Shown in pieces: positions 9,169-17,824 of a DNA stretch of 64,000 bases (the stretch's first letter is position 1; each line of letters opens with the position of its first letter). The notes under the pieces are model-generated. The model was not told the origin of the DNA. It saw only the letters and a program-made list of their open reading frames with translations, and did not search any database. Made by a program: the position numbers and the translations under genes. The DNA is from Aquisphaera giovannonii (GTDB taxonomy: Bacteria > Planctomycetota > Planctomycetia > Isosphaerales > Isosphaeraceae): the NCBI RefSeq assembly GCF_008087625.1, contig NZ_CP042997.1, forward strand, positions 6,324,001 to 6,388,000, in the 5' to 3' direction.

Positions 9169-9627
9169 ATGTCAACCCGCCCCCAGACGGGACGGCGACG
9201 GCTCGCGCGCAGCCTGGTCGTCGCCGCGACTCTCCTCGGCCTCTCGCCGCAGTTCGTGGGGTGTTCGGCCTCGCGGATCGCCGGCCGCAAGCCGTCCGTG
9301 CTCGCCCCGGCCGCCGCGGCGAAGACGGCGGCGGCAGAGTCGGCCGGGTCGAAGGAAGTCGCCCTGGCGTCCGTGGAGGCGGCCGAGGGTCGAACGGAGC
9401 CACTCCGCACGTGGTGGCGGGGGTCCAAGCTTCGCCGGGACATCCGCCGCGGGACCCACGCCGGGAAGGAAGGCGTGAAGGAGGCGACGCGACTCGCCCG
9501 GATCGCCGCCGTTTGGACGATGGTCGGCTCTGTCATCGCCGGCCTCTTGTGGCTGAACGGGGAGGCGGACGACGGCAACCTGTCCCCTGGCCCGGACGAC
9601 GGCACCTCGCTCGTGGGCTCGAACTGA
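9169..9627 (+). CDS. Small membrane or lipoprotein-like hypothetical protein
   Basis: 152 residues from the ATG at 9169 (MSTRPQTGRRRLARSL). The N-terminus is a basic patch plus hydrophobic stretch ending in FVGC, which may be a weak lipobox or the cleavage region of a signal peptide. An Ala-rich linker follows, then a basic helix (TWWRGSKLRRDIRRGTHAGK) and one membrane helix near the C-terminus (VWTMVGSVIAGLLWLNG). I do not recognise a family. Its role may be to anchor at the inner membrane with the charged helix facing the cytoplasm, but this is inference. It stands alone between the sirtuin and dipeptidase genes. Confidence 0.55.
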   Translation: MSTRPQTGRRRLARSLVVAATLLGLSPQFVGCSASRIAGRKPSVLAPAAAAKTAAAESAGSKEVALASVEAAEGRTEPLRTWWRGSKLRRDIRRGTHAGKEGVKEATRLARIAAVWTMVGSVIAGLLWLNGEADDGNLSPGPDDGTSLVGSN

Positions 9628-9745
9628 AGTCCCTCATCGCCGGCGTCGCGAGGCCCGAGCCGGGCCCCGGGTTGCCGCAGGCTCGCGGCCCCGCCTATCT
9701 TGAACGGTCGTGATGGCGTTCGGGCGGGCGATGCGGAGCGGCGAG

Positions 9746-11374
9746 ATGATGAGGCTGGGCGAGGTCGTTGGGTGGGTCGTCCTCGGGACGGTCGCGGTGC
9801 AGGGGGCTTCGGCCTGCACGAACATCGTCGTCGGCCGCAAGGCGACGAGGGACGGCTCGGTGCTGATCACCTACTCGTCGGACATCGCCATCATGCCGAG
9901 GCTCCTCCGCGTGCCGGGCGGTTCGCACGCGGCGGGGGAGACGGTCGAGGTGAAAGGCTGGGAGGCCGACGACGTCCGCGGCCGGATCCCCCAGGCCTCG
10001 ACGACCTACACGGTCCTCGGGCTGGTCAACGAGCATCAGGTGTCGATGGGCGAGACGACGACCGGCGGGCGCCGGGAGCTTCGTGACCGCAAGGGGCTGC
10101 TTGACTACGACGCGCTCATGTTGCTGGTCCTCGAGCGTGCCCGGACGGCCCGCGAGGCGATCGCCCTGGTGGACGCCCTATGCCGCGAGCACGGATACGG
10201 CAGCTCCGCCGAGACGTTCTCCATCGCCGACCGCCACGAGGCCTGGATCATGGAACTGATCAACAAGGGCCCCGGCCAGAAGGGGATCGTCTGGGTCGCC
10301 GCCCGCGTCCCGGACGACTGCCTCACCGTCCATGCCAACATGAGCCGGATCACCACGTTCCCGCTCGATGATCCGAACAACTGGCTGTATGCGAAGGACG
10401 TGATCTCGTTCGCCGCCGAGAAGGGCTACTACGACCCGAAGTCCGGCAGGCCGTTCAGCTACCGCGACGCCTACCACCCCGACCACGGCCCGTCCGCCCG
10501 CCGCGCCTGCGCCGGGCGGGTCTGGAGCGTCTACCGCCGCGCCGCCCCGTCGCGGGACTTCTCCGACGCCTGGTTCCGCGGCGAGCCCGGCGCGGAGGAC
10601 TACCCGCTCTTCATCAAGCCCGACCGGCCGCTGTCCGTCGGCGACGCGATGGCCCTGATGCGAGATCACTTCGAGGGGACGCCCTACGACATGACGAAGG
10701 GCGCCGACGCCGGCCCGTTCGGAAGCCCGCTCCGGCTCCGCCCGCTGGTCTTCAAGGTGGACGGCAAGGAGTACATGTGGGAGCGCCCGATCTCCTCGCC
10801 GCACGCCGGCTTCACGATCGTGAATCAGACCCGCGCGAGCCTGCCGGACCTCGTCGGCGGCCTGACCTGGTTCACGCCGGACGACGCCTCCACGTCGTGC
10901 TTCACGCCCTTCTACGCCTGCATGGAGGCCCTCCCCGAGCCGTACACGACGGGCGATTACCGGACGTTCTCCTGGCAATCGGCCTACTGGGTGATGAACG
11001 TCGTCTCCAACGCAACGTATGACCGCTGGTCGCACGTCATCCCGGACGTCCGCGCCGCGCAGGCCGAGCAGGAAGGGACGCTCCTGAAGATGCAGCCGGC
11101 CATCGAGGAGGCCGCCGCGAAGCTCGCCGCGACCGACCCGAAGCTGGCCCGATCCTTCCTGACCAATTACAGCCTGTCATCGGCCGAGACGGTCTTCGAC
11201 CGCTGGCGGAAGCTCGCCGAGGCGATCTTCGCGAAGCACGTCGACGGGTACATCAAGGATGCCCACGGGGAGGCCCACGAGACTGGTTACCCCGAGGCCT
11301 GGCTCCGCCACGTCATCGAGTCCCATCCCGGACGCTTCTCGCCGCCAGGGAAGATCGGGCTGACGGATTACTGA
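9746..11374 (+). CDS. C69-family dipeptidase (secreted, Ntn-hydrolase type)
   Basis: 542 residues. The frame opens at a GTG at 9710 and has ATGs at 9713, 9731, 9746 and 9749. I prefer 9746 because GGAG (9735-9738) is correctly spaced and MMRLGEVVGWVVLGTVAVQ then makes an ideal signal peptide. Cleavage after GASA exposes CTNIVVGRKAT, the N-terminal nucleophile Cys of peptidase family C69/U34. Other family segments include NEHQVSMGETT, YGSSAETFSIADRHEAWIMEL, CLTVHANMS and LMRDHFEGTPYDM. These enzymes cleave dipeptides or amide-linked amino acids, here probably in the periplasm. The length matches secreted members of the family. It is monocistronic. Confidence 0.9.
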   Translation: MMRLGEVVGWVVLGTVAVQGASACTNIVVGRKATRDGSVLITYSSDIAIMPRLLRVPGGSHAAGETVEVKGWEADDVRGRIPQASTTYTVLGLVNEHQVSMGETTTGGRRELRDRKGLLDYDALMLLVLERARTAREAIALVDALCREHGYGSSAETFSIADRHEAWIMELINKGPGQKGIVWVAARVPDDCLTVHANMSRITTFPLDDPNNWLYAKDVISFAAEKGYYDPKSGRPFSYRDAYHPDHGPSARRACAGRVWSVYRRAAPSRDFSDAWFRGEPGAEDYPLFIKPDRPLSVGDAMALMRDHFEGTPYDMTKGADAGPFGSPLRLRPLVFKVDGKEYMWERPISSPHAGFTIVNQTRASLPDLVGGLTWFTPDDASTSCFTPFYACMEALPEPYTTGDYRTFSWQSAYWVMNVVSNATYDRWSHVIPDVRAAQAEQEGTLLKMQPAIEEAAAKLAATDPKLARSFLTNYSLSSAETVFDRWRKLAEAIFAKHVDGYIKDAHGEAHETGYPEAWLRHVIESHPGRFSPPGKIGLTDY

Positions 11375-11443
11375 CGGTCGATCTCCCGCTATGGCGACTG
11401 GGCATGCCTGTACGGGTGTTGTTAAGATGGGACCGAGGACGCA

Positions 11444-11803
11444 GTGAGTTTTCACGGGGGCTTTGAGGTCAGCCAACGTCGTGGGGACTGCATCGTGGGC
11501 TACAAGGTCATCGAAGGAACATGGGAAGAGGTTACGCGGAATGGGAGGGACCTGGCTGGGCATCGAGTCCGCGTCACCGTACTCGATGACGCCGAGGAAC
11601 CGGGCGTTCCTGACGCGCTCGAGACCGATGGCACCGCGGGGCCGCTCCCTCTCAACCCGACCAGCGAAGGCCGATCCCCGGGTCCCTTCCTTGAAGAGGA
11701 GGCGATCGGCATTCCCTTCGAGTTGCCGAGGCTTGGCACGACGATCCTCCGCTCCTATGTCCGGGAACAGCGACGTCTGCCGGACCTTCCCGCCGACGAG
11801 TGA
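11444..11803 (+). CDS. Small hypothetical protein, first gene of a coupled pair
   Basis: 119 residues from a GTG at 11444; a shorter start at the GTG at 11495 (VGYKVIEGTWEEV) looks more protein-like and would give 102 residues. The middle reads GTWEEVTRNGRDLAGHRVRVTVL and the C-terminus is acidic (RRLPDLPADE). This resembles the short, charged partners seen in toxin-antitoxin pairs, but no family is identifiable. Its stop overlaps the GTG start of the next gene, so the two are translationally coupled. Base composition is visibly less GC-rich than in the flanking genes, which fits acquisition by transfer. No function is assigned. Confidence 0.5.
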   Translation: MSFHGGFEVSQRRGDCIVGYKVIEGTWEEVTRNGRDLAGHRVRVTVLDDAEEPGVPDALETDGTAGPLPLNPTSEGRSPGPFLEEEAIGIPFELPRLGTTILRSYVREQRRLPDLPADE

Positions 11804-11808
11804 CTGGC

Positions 11809-12345
11809 ATGTACCTGACCCCCGATGGACTTCGAACTGCCGTGCCGGCCGGCCCTGCAGACGTTCCGCTCTCGCAAGGCGATATTCTGGACGACTGCCA
11901 GCTCGTTTTCTGGGCGGATGAGACGAGCGAGATTGCCGAGCAGGACAAGCCTCACAGTACTCTCGCGCGGGTCATTATTCTGACGCAAGCGTGCGACCTG
12001 GCGAACGAGAAGACTTCCCGGGCGGTTGTCGCGGTGGTCCACGATGCGGGTGAGTTGGTGCGGACGGGCCGGGTCAAGGAGAAGTTCATCCGCGACAACG
12101 TCCGGCGGGGGCAGGTCTACGGTTGGTACTTCCTTCCCGCCCACGACAGTTGCCCGAGCTTCCCTGAGTCGCTCGTCGATCTGAGGGATCTTCACACGAT
12201 CCCTCTGGCGTTACTGCGGGGGTTGAAAGCTCGGGGCAAGCATGTCTGCCGCCTCGTGACCCCTTACAGAGAACACCTCGCTCAGCACTTCTCGACGACC
12301 TACTCGCGGATCGGTCTACCCGAGCCGTATGGAACGCTCGATTAA
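11809..12345 (+). CDS. Hypothetical protein, second gene of a coupled pair
   Basis: 178 residues from the ATG at 11809; an in-frame GTG at 11800 overlaps the stop of the upstream gene. Visible features are VPLSQGDILDDCQLVFW near the N-terminus, VIILTQACDLANEK about 45 residues later, and VYGWYFLPAHD followed by LVDLRDLHTIPL. The phrases QGDILDDC and LTQACDL look like a conserved pair of acidic and Cys motifs that could bind a metal or nucleotide, but I cannot name the family. There is no signal peptide or membrane helix. GC content is lower than in surrounding genes. A toxin, a nuclease-like enzyme or an accessory-island protein are all possible. Confidence 0.6.
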   Translation: MYLTPDGLRTAVPAGPADVPLSQGDILDDCQLVFWADETSEIAEQDKPHSTLARVIILTQACDLANEKTSRAVVAVVHDAGELVRTGRVKEKFIRDNVRRGQVYGWYFLPAHDSCPSFPESLVDLRDLHTIPLALLRGLKARGKHVCRLVTPYREHLAQHFSTTYSRIGLPEPYGTLD

Positions 12346-12387
12346 GGAATTTTTCGCGGTCGGTCCAATGGCCCAGGGACGGACTTG

Positions 12388-12948
12388 TTACCAGCCCGCG
12401 GCTCGCCCGCGGCGTGTCCGGCTCAGATTCGCCAGGTCGATCCCCCACTCGTCTCGGACGAGCTGCGGGATCACGCCGAACGTCGCGCGGCCGTCCGCCC
12501 ACTTGAGCATCTCGGGATCGCGGGCGGCGTCGGTGCCCAACCATTGAGGATCGGGCTCGATGCCCACGCGGCCGAGGTCCAGGCGGTCGGCGTCCCAGCA
12601 GGTGCGGATGGTGACGTCGGGGTGGGTGGTCTCGTCCGTGTGCCCGGCGCAGGCCCGATGGAGGAGGCGGAAGCGCGGATCGTCCAGGTCGAAGAGCAGG
12701 CCGCGCAGCTCCCTCGCGAGCTCGGCCCCGCGGGCGCCGTGGCCCGGGTCGCCGTGCTCGTTCACGCGGCGGGAGTCGTGCAGGACGGCGAAGAGCCGGA
12801 CGACGGCGAGGTCCGCCCCGGTGGCCTTCGCCAGCCGTTCCCCGTTCTCGAGCACCCGCGCCCAGTGGGCGACGCCGTGGTCGCCGTCCCATGGCAGGGC
12901 GTAGTCCTTCAGGACCTCGCGGAGGATGCGGGGGATGTCCGGCTCCAC
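12388..12948 (-). CDS. HD-domain metal-dependent hydrolase
   Basis: 186 residues from an ATG at 12948. The pattern HWARVLENGERL (His28), FAVLHDSRR (His57-Asp58) and CWDADRLDLGRVG (Asp119 and Asp121) is the metal-binding core of the HD phosphohydrolase superfamily; HTDETTHPD adds a further His. HD proteins of this size usually hydrolyse phosphate esters of nucleotides or sugars in the cytoplasm, and the substrate cannot be deduced. The start MEPDIPRILREVLK is helical and in line with the family. The gene converges on the coupled pair at 11.4-12.3 kb with 42 bases between, and lies downstream of the RND operon on the same strand, separated by a hairpin. Confidence 0.82.
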   Translation of the reverse strand: MEPDIPRILREVLKDYALPWDGDHGVAHWARVLENGERLAKATGADLAVVRLFAVLHDSRRVNEHGDPGHGARGAELARELRGLLFDLDDPRFRLLHRACAGHTDETTHPDVTIRTCWDADRLDLGRVGIEPDPQWLGTDAARDPEMLKWADGRATFGVIPQLVRDEWGIDLANLSRTRRGRAAGW

Positions 12949-13038
12949 GGGCTCGGCTCCTGGGATCAGGGCCGCCGGGCGAATTCCCGGCGACCCTCAG
13001 GATAGCCGCGTCGCTCGTCGACGCACCAGGCGGCCCTC

Positions 13039-13080
13039 GGTAGTGACGGGAGCTTTCCCGAGGGGCTACCTGTCACTACC
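13039..13080 (-). terminator. Hairpin, probable terminator of the RND operon
   Basis: A 12-bp stem (13039-13050 pairing with 13069-13080, one mismatch or G-U pair) encloses an 18-base loop. It sits about 100 bases past the stop of the efflux adaptor gene on the minus strand and before the HD-domain gene. No strong T-run follows, so factor-independent termination is only likely, not certain. Confidence 0.45.
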
Positions 13081-13177
13081 CCGAGCGGGGCCGCGACATT
13101 CCGGTCCGCTCCCCCGCGAGGGGTGAGGGGACGGAAAGGACCGCTCGGCCAGAGTTGCGGGCCGTGTTCAAGGTCGC

Positions 13178-14470
13178 TCAGAGTGCCGCCGAGGGGACGG
13201 GCTCGACCTTGGCACCCTCGGGGAGGTCGTCGCCGGGGCGGATGACGACGGTCTCGCCCGGGGAGAGGCCGGAGACGACCTCCACGGTGTTGCCGAAATC
13301 GCGGCCGACGGTAACCTTCCGGTAGCGGAGGGCGCCGTCGGCGTCGAGCGTGGCGAGCTTCGTGCCTTCCGCCCGGGCGATGATCGCGGCGCCTGGGACC
13401 TGGACGACGTTCGAGGGGGCCTCGAGCCGGAAGCGGACCAGCAGGTACATGCCGGGAAGCAGGGCGTCGTCGGGGTTGGGCACCTCGGCCTCGACGCGGA
13501 GGGTCCGGGTGCTCGGGTCCACCCGGCCGGTCGTGCGGACGACCCTGCCGGGGAACTCGCGGCCGGGGGCCTCGCGGCGGAAGACCGGGGCCTCCAGGCC
13601 GGGGCGGATGGCCGTCGCGTAGACCTGCGGGACGTCGGCCACGACCCGGAGGGTGTCGTTCCGGGCGACGTGGAAGAGCTCCGCGGACTTCGCGTCGTCG
13701 GCCACGATCAGGGCGCCCGCGTCGTAGTTCCGGGCGGTGATCACGCCGTCGAACGGGGCGACGACCTTCTGGAAGGCCTGGAGGTCCTCCAGGCGCTTCA
13801 CGTCCGCGGCGTTGGCCTCGATGACGGCCTCGGAGACTTTCGTCGTGGCGACCGCGACCTTGTAGGCGGCCTCGGCGTCGTCGTATTCCTGGTGGGACAC
13901 GTTCGCCGTGCCGTGGAGGCGTCGCGTCCTCATCAGGGTGAGGTGCGCCAGGCGTTCGCTGGCGCGGTCGCGCTCGAGCGTGGCCTTCGACTGGTTGAGC
14001 GTGGCCCGGGCGCGGAGGAGCTGGCTGTCAACCTCCGGCGTCTCGATCTCGGCGAGGAGCTGGCCCTCCTTGACCCGGTCGCCGATGTCCACGAGCCGTC
14101 GCTTGAGGTAGCCGCTCGTCCGCGCGTAGACCGAGGTCTGATAGAGCGGCGAGGCCGTCGCGGGGAGGACCTGGTCCACCGTCCCGGGGGCCTTGGCCGC
14201 GACCACGGTGAGGACGCGCGGCTTCTCGTCGCGGACGACGTGCTGGACGGCGTCGCGCTCGACCCTCTGGTGCTCCCGCCCCTGGATGCCGGCCCAGGAG
14301 AGCCCCGCCAGCGAGACGGCCAGGAACGCGCCGAGGCCGAGCAGCCGGGTGAACGGGGGCTTCCTCGGCGGGGGTTCCTCGCCGTGCTCGTGCACGTGCG
14401 CGGGGGCGGCGGCGGGTGCGGCTGCGTCACCACCGGCAATCCGGTCTTCCATCAAAGCCGCGTCGTTCAT
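13178..14470 (-). CDS. RND efflux periplasmic adaptor (membrane fusion protein)
   Basis: 430 residues starting at the ATG at 14470, which overlaps the stop of the pump gene as ATGA; the frame is open much further upstream, but only as a shadow of the pump. A His/Pro-rich cytoplasmic start is followed by one membrane helix (LLGLGAFLAVSLAGLSWAG), then the HlyD/AcrA pattern: a split biotinyl-lipoyl domain (SGYLKRRLVDIGDRVKEGQLLAEIETPEVD and VVAPFDGVITARNYDAGALI), a coiled-coil hairpin between the halves, a beta-barrel and a C-terminal LSPGETVVIRPGDDL segment. It should link the inner-membrane pump to an outer-membrane channel. No TolC-like gene is adjacent. Order and coupling indicate cotranscription behind the pump. 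Confidence 0.93.
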   Translation of the reverse strand: MNDAALMEDRIAGGDAAAPAAAPAHVHEHGEEPPPRKPPFTRLLGLGAFLAVSLAGLSWAGIQGREHQRVERDAVQHVVRDEKPRVLTVVAAKAPGTVDQVLPATASPLYQTSVYARTSGYLKRRLVDIGDRVKEGQLLAEIETPEVDSQLLRARATLNQSKATLERDRASERLAHLTLMRTRRLHGTANVSHQEYDDAEAAYKVAVATTKVSEAVIEANAADVKRLEDLQAFQKVVAPFDGVITARNYDAGALIVADDAKSAELFHVARNDTLRVVADVPQVYATAIRPGLEAPVFRREAPGREFPGRVVRTTGRVDPSTRTLRVEAEVPNPDDALLPGMYLLVRFRLEAPSNVVQVPGAAIIARAEGTKLATLDADGALRYRKVTVGRDFGNTVEVVSGLSPGETVVIRPGDDLPEGAKVEPVPSAAL

Positions 14471-17400
14471 GCGTGGGCTCCCACGAGATCGATCTCGGGC
14501 CTGTTCCATTCCGCGTCGTCCTCCTCGGCGTCGTTGGCGACGGCCGAGGGCTCGCGGCGGCGGAGGATGCTGTAGACGATCGGGACGAAGAAGAGGGTGT
14601 AGCAGGTCGCGACGAGCAGGCCGCCGATGACCGCCCGGCCCAGCGGGGCGTTCTGCTCGCCGCCGTCGCCCAGGCCCAGCGACATCGGCAGCATGCCGAC
14701 GATCATGGCGAAGGCCGTCATCACCACCGGCCGCAGCCGCGTGGCGCCGGCGTCCATCGCGGCCTGATACGCGGTGCGGCCCTCGGCGCGGCGGTCGTTG
14801 GCGAAAGTGACCATGAGGATGCTGTTGGCCGTGGCCACGCCGACGGTCATGATCCCGCCCATCAGGGCCGGCACGCTGATCGTCGTCCCCGTCCCGAAGA
14901 GGGCCCACAGGATCCCGGCCGCCGCGCCGGGGAGGGCGGTCAGGATGATGAACGGGTCGAGCCACGACTGGAAGTTCACGACCATGAGCAGGTAGACGAG
15001 CAGCACCGCGAACGCGAGGCCGAGACCGAGCCCCATGAACGACTCGTCCATGCTCTCCACCTGGCCGCGGACGTAGATCAGCGACCCCTTGGGCAGCGTC
15101 TTCCTCGCCTCGTCGATGATCCTCGACACGTCGGCGGAGGCCCCGCCCAGGTCGCGGTCCTGGACGTTGGCGCAGATCTCGTAGACGGGCTGGACGTTGT
15201 AGTGGGTGATGAGCCCGGGGGACTGGGCCCGGCGGAGGCTCGCGAGGTTCGCCAGGAGCTGCGGCGGCCCGCCCCCGCCGGGCGTCGTCACGGGCGTATT
15301 CATGAGGGCGTCCACGGAGTGGATTTCCCGCTGGGGCGTCTGCACGGCCACGCGGTAATTCACGCCGTTCTTCGGGTTCACCCAGTAGTTCGGCGAGACG
15401 ATGTTCGACGAGCTGAGGGTCACGAGCATCGCCCTCGCCGCCTCCTGCTGCGTCACGTTCAGGCCCGAGGCGAGGACGCGGTCCACGTCCACGCGGAGGT
15501 CCGGCGAGTCCGTGACCTGGCGGATCCGGACGTCCACCAGGCCGGGCACCCGGGCGAGCTCGTCGCGGAGCTTCCTGGCGACGACCAGGTTCTCCTCGCG
15601 GCGGACGCCGACGACCTGCACGTCGATGGGCGCGGGCTTGCCGAAGGTGAGGACCTGGCCGGTGATGTCGGCGGGCAGGAAGTCGAAGTGGCAGCCCGGG
15701 AACCGCCGGCCCAGCTCGCGGCGGAGGGTCCGCACGTAATTGGCCGTCGGCCGGTGCTCCTCCTTCAGGGCCACGAGGACCTCGCCGTCGGAGACGCTCA
15801 CCAGCTCGTTGCTGATGTACGCCGTGTTGGTGAAGAACGGCGAGATGCCCATGTTGTCCAGGATCATCTCCCGCTCGTGGGCGGGGATCACCTCGCGGAT
15901 GACGTCCTCGACCTGGCCGAAGATCCGCTCGGTTTCCTCGATCCGCGTGCCGGCGGGGGCCCGCACATGCAGGCGGATCTGGCCGGCGTCGACCGTCGGG
16001 AAGAAGTCCCGGCCGATGAATGGCGCCAGGGCGAACGAGCCGAAGGCGAACGCGAGCATCCCCCCGGCCACGGCGAGCCGGTGCGACATCGCGAAGGCGA
16101 GCAGTCCGCGGTATCCCTGCCGGAAGAGCTCGAACCGGCGCTCGAAGCCCGCGTGCAGCCGCCCGAAGAAGCCCGACGAGGCGTGATGGCCCCCCGCGGC
16201 GAGCTGCTTCGCCTCGCCCTTCAGGAGGTAGAGCACCATCGTCGGCACGAGCGTCCGAGAGAGCACGTAGCTGGCCATCATGGCCAGGATCACCGCCAGG
16301 GCCAGCGGCACGAACAGGTACGCCGCCGGGCCCGTGAGGAAGACGACCGGCACGAAGACGATGCAGATCGCCAGCGTGCTGACGAACGCCGGAGCCGCGA
16401 TCTGCTCGGCCCCGTCGAGGATCGCCCGGCGGATGGGCTTCCTCATCGCCATGTTCCGATGGACGTTCTCGATCTCCACCGTCGCGTCGTCCACGAGGAT
16501 CCCGACCGCCAGGGCCAGGCCGCCCAGGGTCATCACGTTCAGCGTGTAGCCGAAGGCCCAGAGCGAGAGGATCGAGCAGAGGATGGAGAGCGGGATGGAG
16601 GTCACGACGATGAGCGTCGATCGCCACGAGCCGAGGAAGATCAGGATCAGGAGCCCCGTCAGGCCGGCGGCGATCGCGCCTTCCTTGAGCACCCCGCCGA
16701 CGGCCTCGCGGACGAAGACCGACTGGTCGAAGAGGAGCTCCATGTGGACCTCGGGCGGGAGCTGGGCCTGGATGTTCGGCAGGGCCGCGCGGACGCGTTC
16801 GACGACGTCCAGGGTGCTCGCCCCCTCGCCCTTGAGGATCGGCATGAGCACGGCGCGGCGGCCGTCCTGGCGGACGACGTTCGTCTGCACCGCGTAGCCG
16901 TCGCGGACGTAGGCGACGTCGCGGAGGTAGACCGGCACGCCGTCGCGGGACTTCACGGGGATCTCGTTGAACGCCTCCACGACCTCCGGGCTGCTGTTCA
17001 CGCGGACGTTGTACTCGGTCTCGCCGATCTTCGCGGTGCCGGAGGGGAGGATCAGGTTCTGCGAATTGAGCGCGGCGCTGACCTCGGCCGCGGACAGGCC
17101 CAGGGCGTACAGCTTGTCCGGGTCGATGTCCACCATGATCTGCCGCGGCTTGCCGCCGTACGGCTGCGGCACGCGCGCCCCCTGCACGGTCCCCAGCCGC
17201 TGGATGATGAAGTTGGCGGCGTAGTCGTAGATCTGGGCCTCGGTGAGCGTGTCGCTGGAGACGGCGATCTGCACGATGGGCACGCTCGTGGCGCTGTAAC
17301 GGACGATGAACGGCGGCGTGGTGCCCGGCGGCATGTTGTTGAGGATGGTCTGGCAGGTCGCCGTCACCTGCGCCACGCCCGCCTCCACCTTCGCCCCTTG

Positions 17401-17691
17401 CTGGAAGAAGATGCGGATGACGCCGACCCCGCTCATGGACTGGCTCTCGATGTGCTCGATATCATTCACCGAGGCCGTCAGCACGCGCTCCGTGACGAGG
17501 ATGAACCGACGCTCCACCTCCTCGGGGGCCATGCCCGAGTACATGTAGACGACCGTGACGACCGGGATGTCGATGTTCGGGAAGTTGTCCACGGGCATCC
17601 GCCGGATCGCCACCAGGCCCACGACCGCGATCAGGATCGACGCCACGACGAACGTGTAGGTACGGTCCAGTGCCAGGCGGACGATCCACAT
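14467..17691 (-). CDS. RND-family efflux pump permease (AcrB/MexB-like)
   Basis: 1074 residues, the usual length for the HAE/AcrB type. The first membrane helix (TFVVASILIAVVGLVAI) is followed by MPVDNFPNIDIPVVTV, typical of these pumps. Two repeats of large periplasmic loop plus six-helix bundle are evident. The second-half segment MTLGGLALAVGILVDDATVEIENVHRN carries the transmembrane Asp-Asp pair used for proton coupling. The C-terminus ends in a charged tail after FFVPIVYSILRR. It exports hydrophobic or toxic compounds using the proton gradient; the substrate is not predictable. It is the first gene of a two-gene operon with the adaptor and is divergent from the GntR regulator across 133 bases that contain a palindromic operator. 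Confidence 0.95.
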   Translation of the reverse strand: MWIVRLALDRTYTFVVASILIAVVGLVAIRRMPVDNFPNIDIPVVTVVYMYSGMAPEEVERRFILVTERVLTASVNDIEHIESQSMSGVGVIRIFFQQGAKVEAGVAQVTATCQTILNNMPPGTTPPFIVRYSATSVPIVQIAVSSDTLTEAQIYDYAANFIIQRLGTVQGARVPQPYGGKPRQIMVDIDPDKLYALGLSAAEVSAALNSQNLILPSGTAKIGETEYNVRVNSSPEVVEAFNEIPVKSRDGVPVYLRDVAYVRDGYAVQTNVVRQDGRRAVLMPILKGEGASTLDVVERVRAALPNIQAQLPPEVHMELLFDQSVFVREAVGGVLKEGAIAAGLTGLLILIFLGSWRSTLIVVTSIPLSILCSILSLWAFGYTLNVMTLGGLALAVGILVDDATVEIENVHRNMAMRKPIRRAILDGAEQIAAPAFVSTLAICIVFVPVVFLTGPAAYLFVPLALAVILAMMASYVLSRTLVPTMVLYLLKGEAKQLAAGGHHASSGFFGRLHAGFERRFELFRQGYRGLLAFAMSHRLAVAGGMLAFAFGSFALAPFIGRDFFPTVDAGQIRLHVRAPAGTRIEETERIFGQVEDVIREVIPAHEREMILDNMGISPFFTNTAYISNELVSVSDGEVLVALKEEHRPTANYVRTLRRELGRRFPGCHFDFLPADITGQVLTFGKPAPIDVQVVGVRREENLVVARKLRDELARVPGLVDVRIRQVTDSPDLRVDVDRVLASGLNVTQQEAARAMLVTLSSSNIVSPNYWVNPKNGVNYRVAVQTPQREIHSVDALMNTPVTTPGGGGPPQLLANLASLRRAQSPGLITHYNVQPVYEICANVQDRDLGGASADVSRIIDEARKTLPKGSLIYVRGQVESMDESFMGLGLGLAFAVLLVYLLMVVNFQSWLDPFIILTALPGAAAGILWALFGTGTTISVPALMGGIMTVGVATANSILMVTFANDRRAEGRTAYQAAMDAGATRLRPVVMTAFAMIVGMLPMSLGLGDGGEQNAPLGRAVIGGLLVATCYTLFFVPIVYSILRRREPSAVANDAEEDDAEWNRPEIDLVGAHA

Positions 17692-17760
17692 GCCATCACC
17701 TCGACAATCCGATGACCGGAGGGACGGCCATGACCTGGCCGATCCGCCCGGGGTACGGAG

Positions 17761-17789
17761 GATTATTGATTATTGATAATCGAAGTCAA
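17761..17789 (-). promoter_or_regulatory. Predicted sigma-70-type promoter of the RND operon
   Basis: On the minus strand a -35 box TTGACT (17789-17784) is separated by 16 bases from an AATAAT -10 box (17767-17762). It faces the pump gene, about 70 bases upstream of its start. The palindrome at 17768-17781 fills the spacer. This is pattern recognition only. Confidence 0.45.
17768..17781. promoter_or_regulatory. Palindromic operator between RND operon and gntR
   Basis: The sequence GATTAT-TG-ATAATC is a perfect inverted repeat with a 2-base centre, in a short AT-rich tract surrounded by GC-rich DNA. A direct copy of its left part, GATTATT, lies immediately before it (17761-17767). It occupies the spacer of the predicted RND promoter and overlaps the -35 of the predicted gntR promoter. 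It is a strong candidate site for the neighbouring GntR protein acting on both genes. Confidence 0.6.
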
Positions 17790-17801
17790 GGGAGCTAGAA
17801 T
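17773..17801 (+). promoter_or_regulatory. Predicted sigma-70-type promoter of gntR
   Basis: TTGATA (17773-17778), a 17-base spacer and TAGAAT (17796-17801) each differ from the E. coli-type consensus at one position. Transcription would begin near 17808, giving a short leader before the ATG at 17825. The -35 box is inside the palindromic operator, suggesting autoregulation. Confidence 0.5.
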
Positions 17802-17824
17802 CGGATGAAGGCAGGGGGTGGGCG

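Noticed and set aside
14416-17715. Long plus-strand open frame opposite the RND pump
   Set aside because: His/Arg/Asp-rich shadow composition; the minus strand encodes a complete RND permease with proton-path residues.
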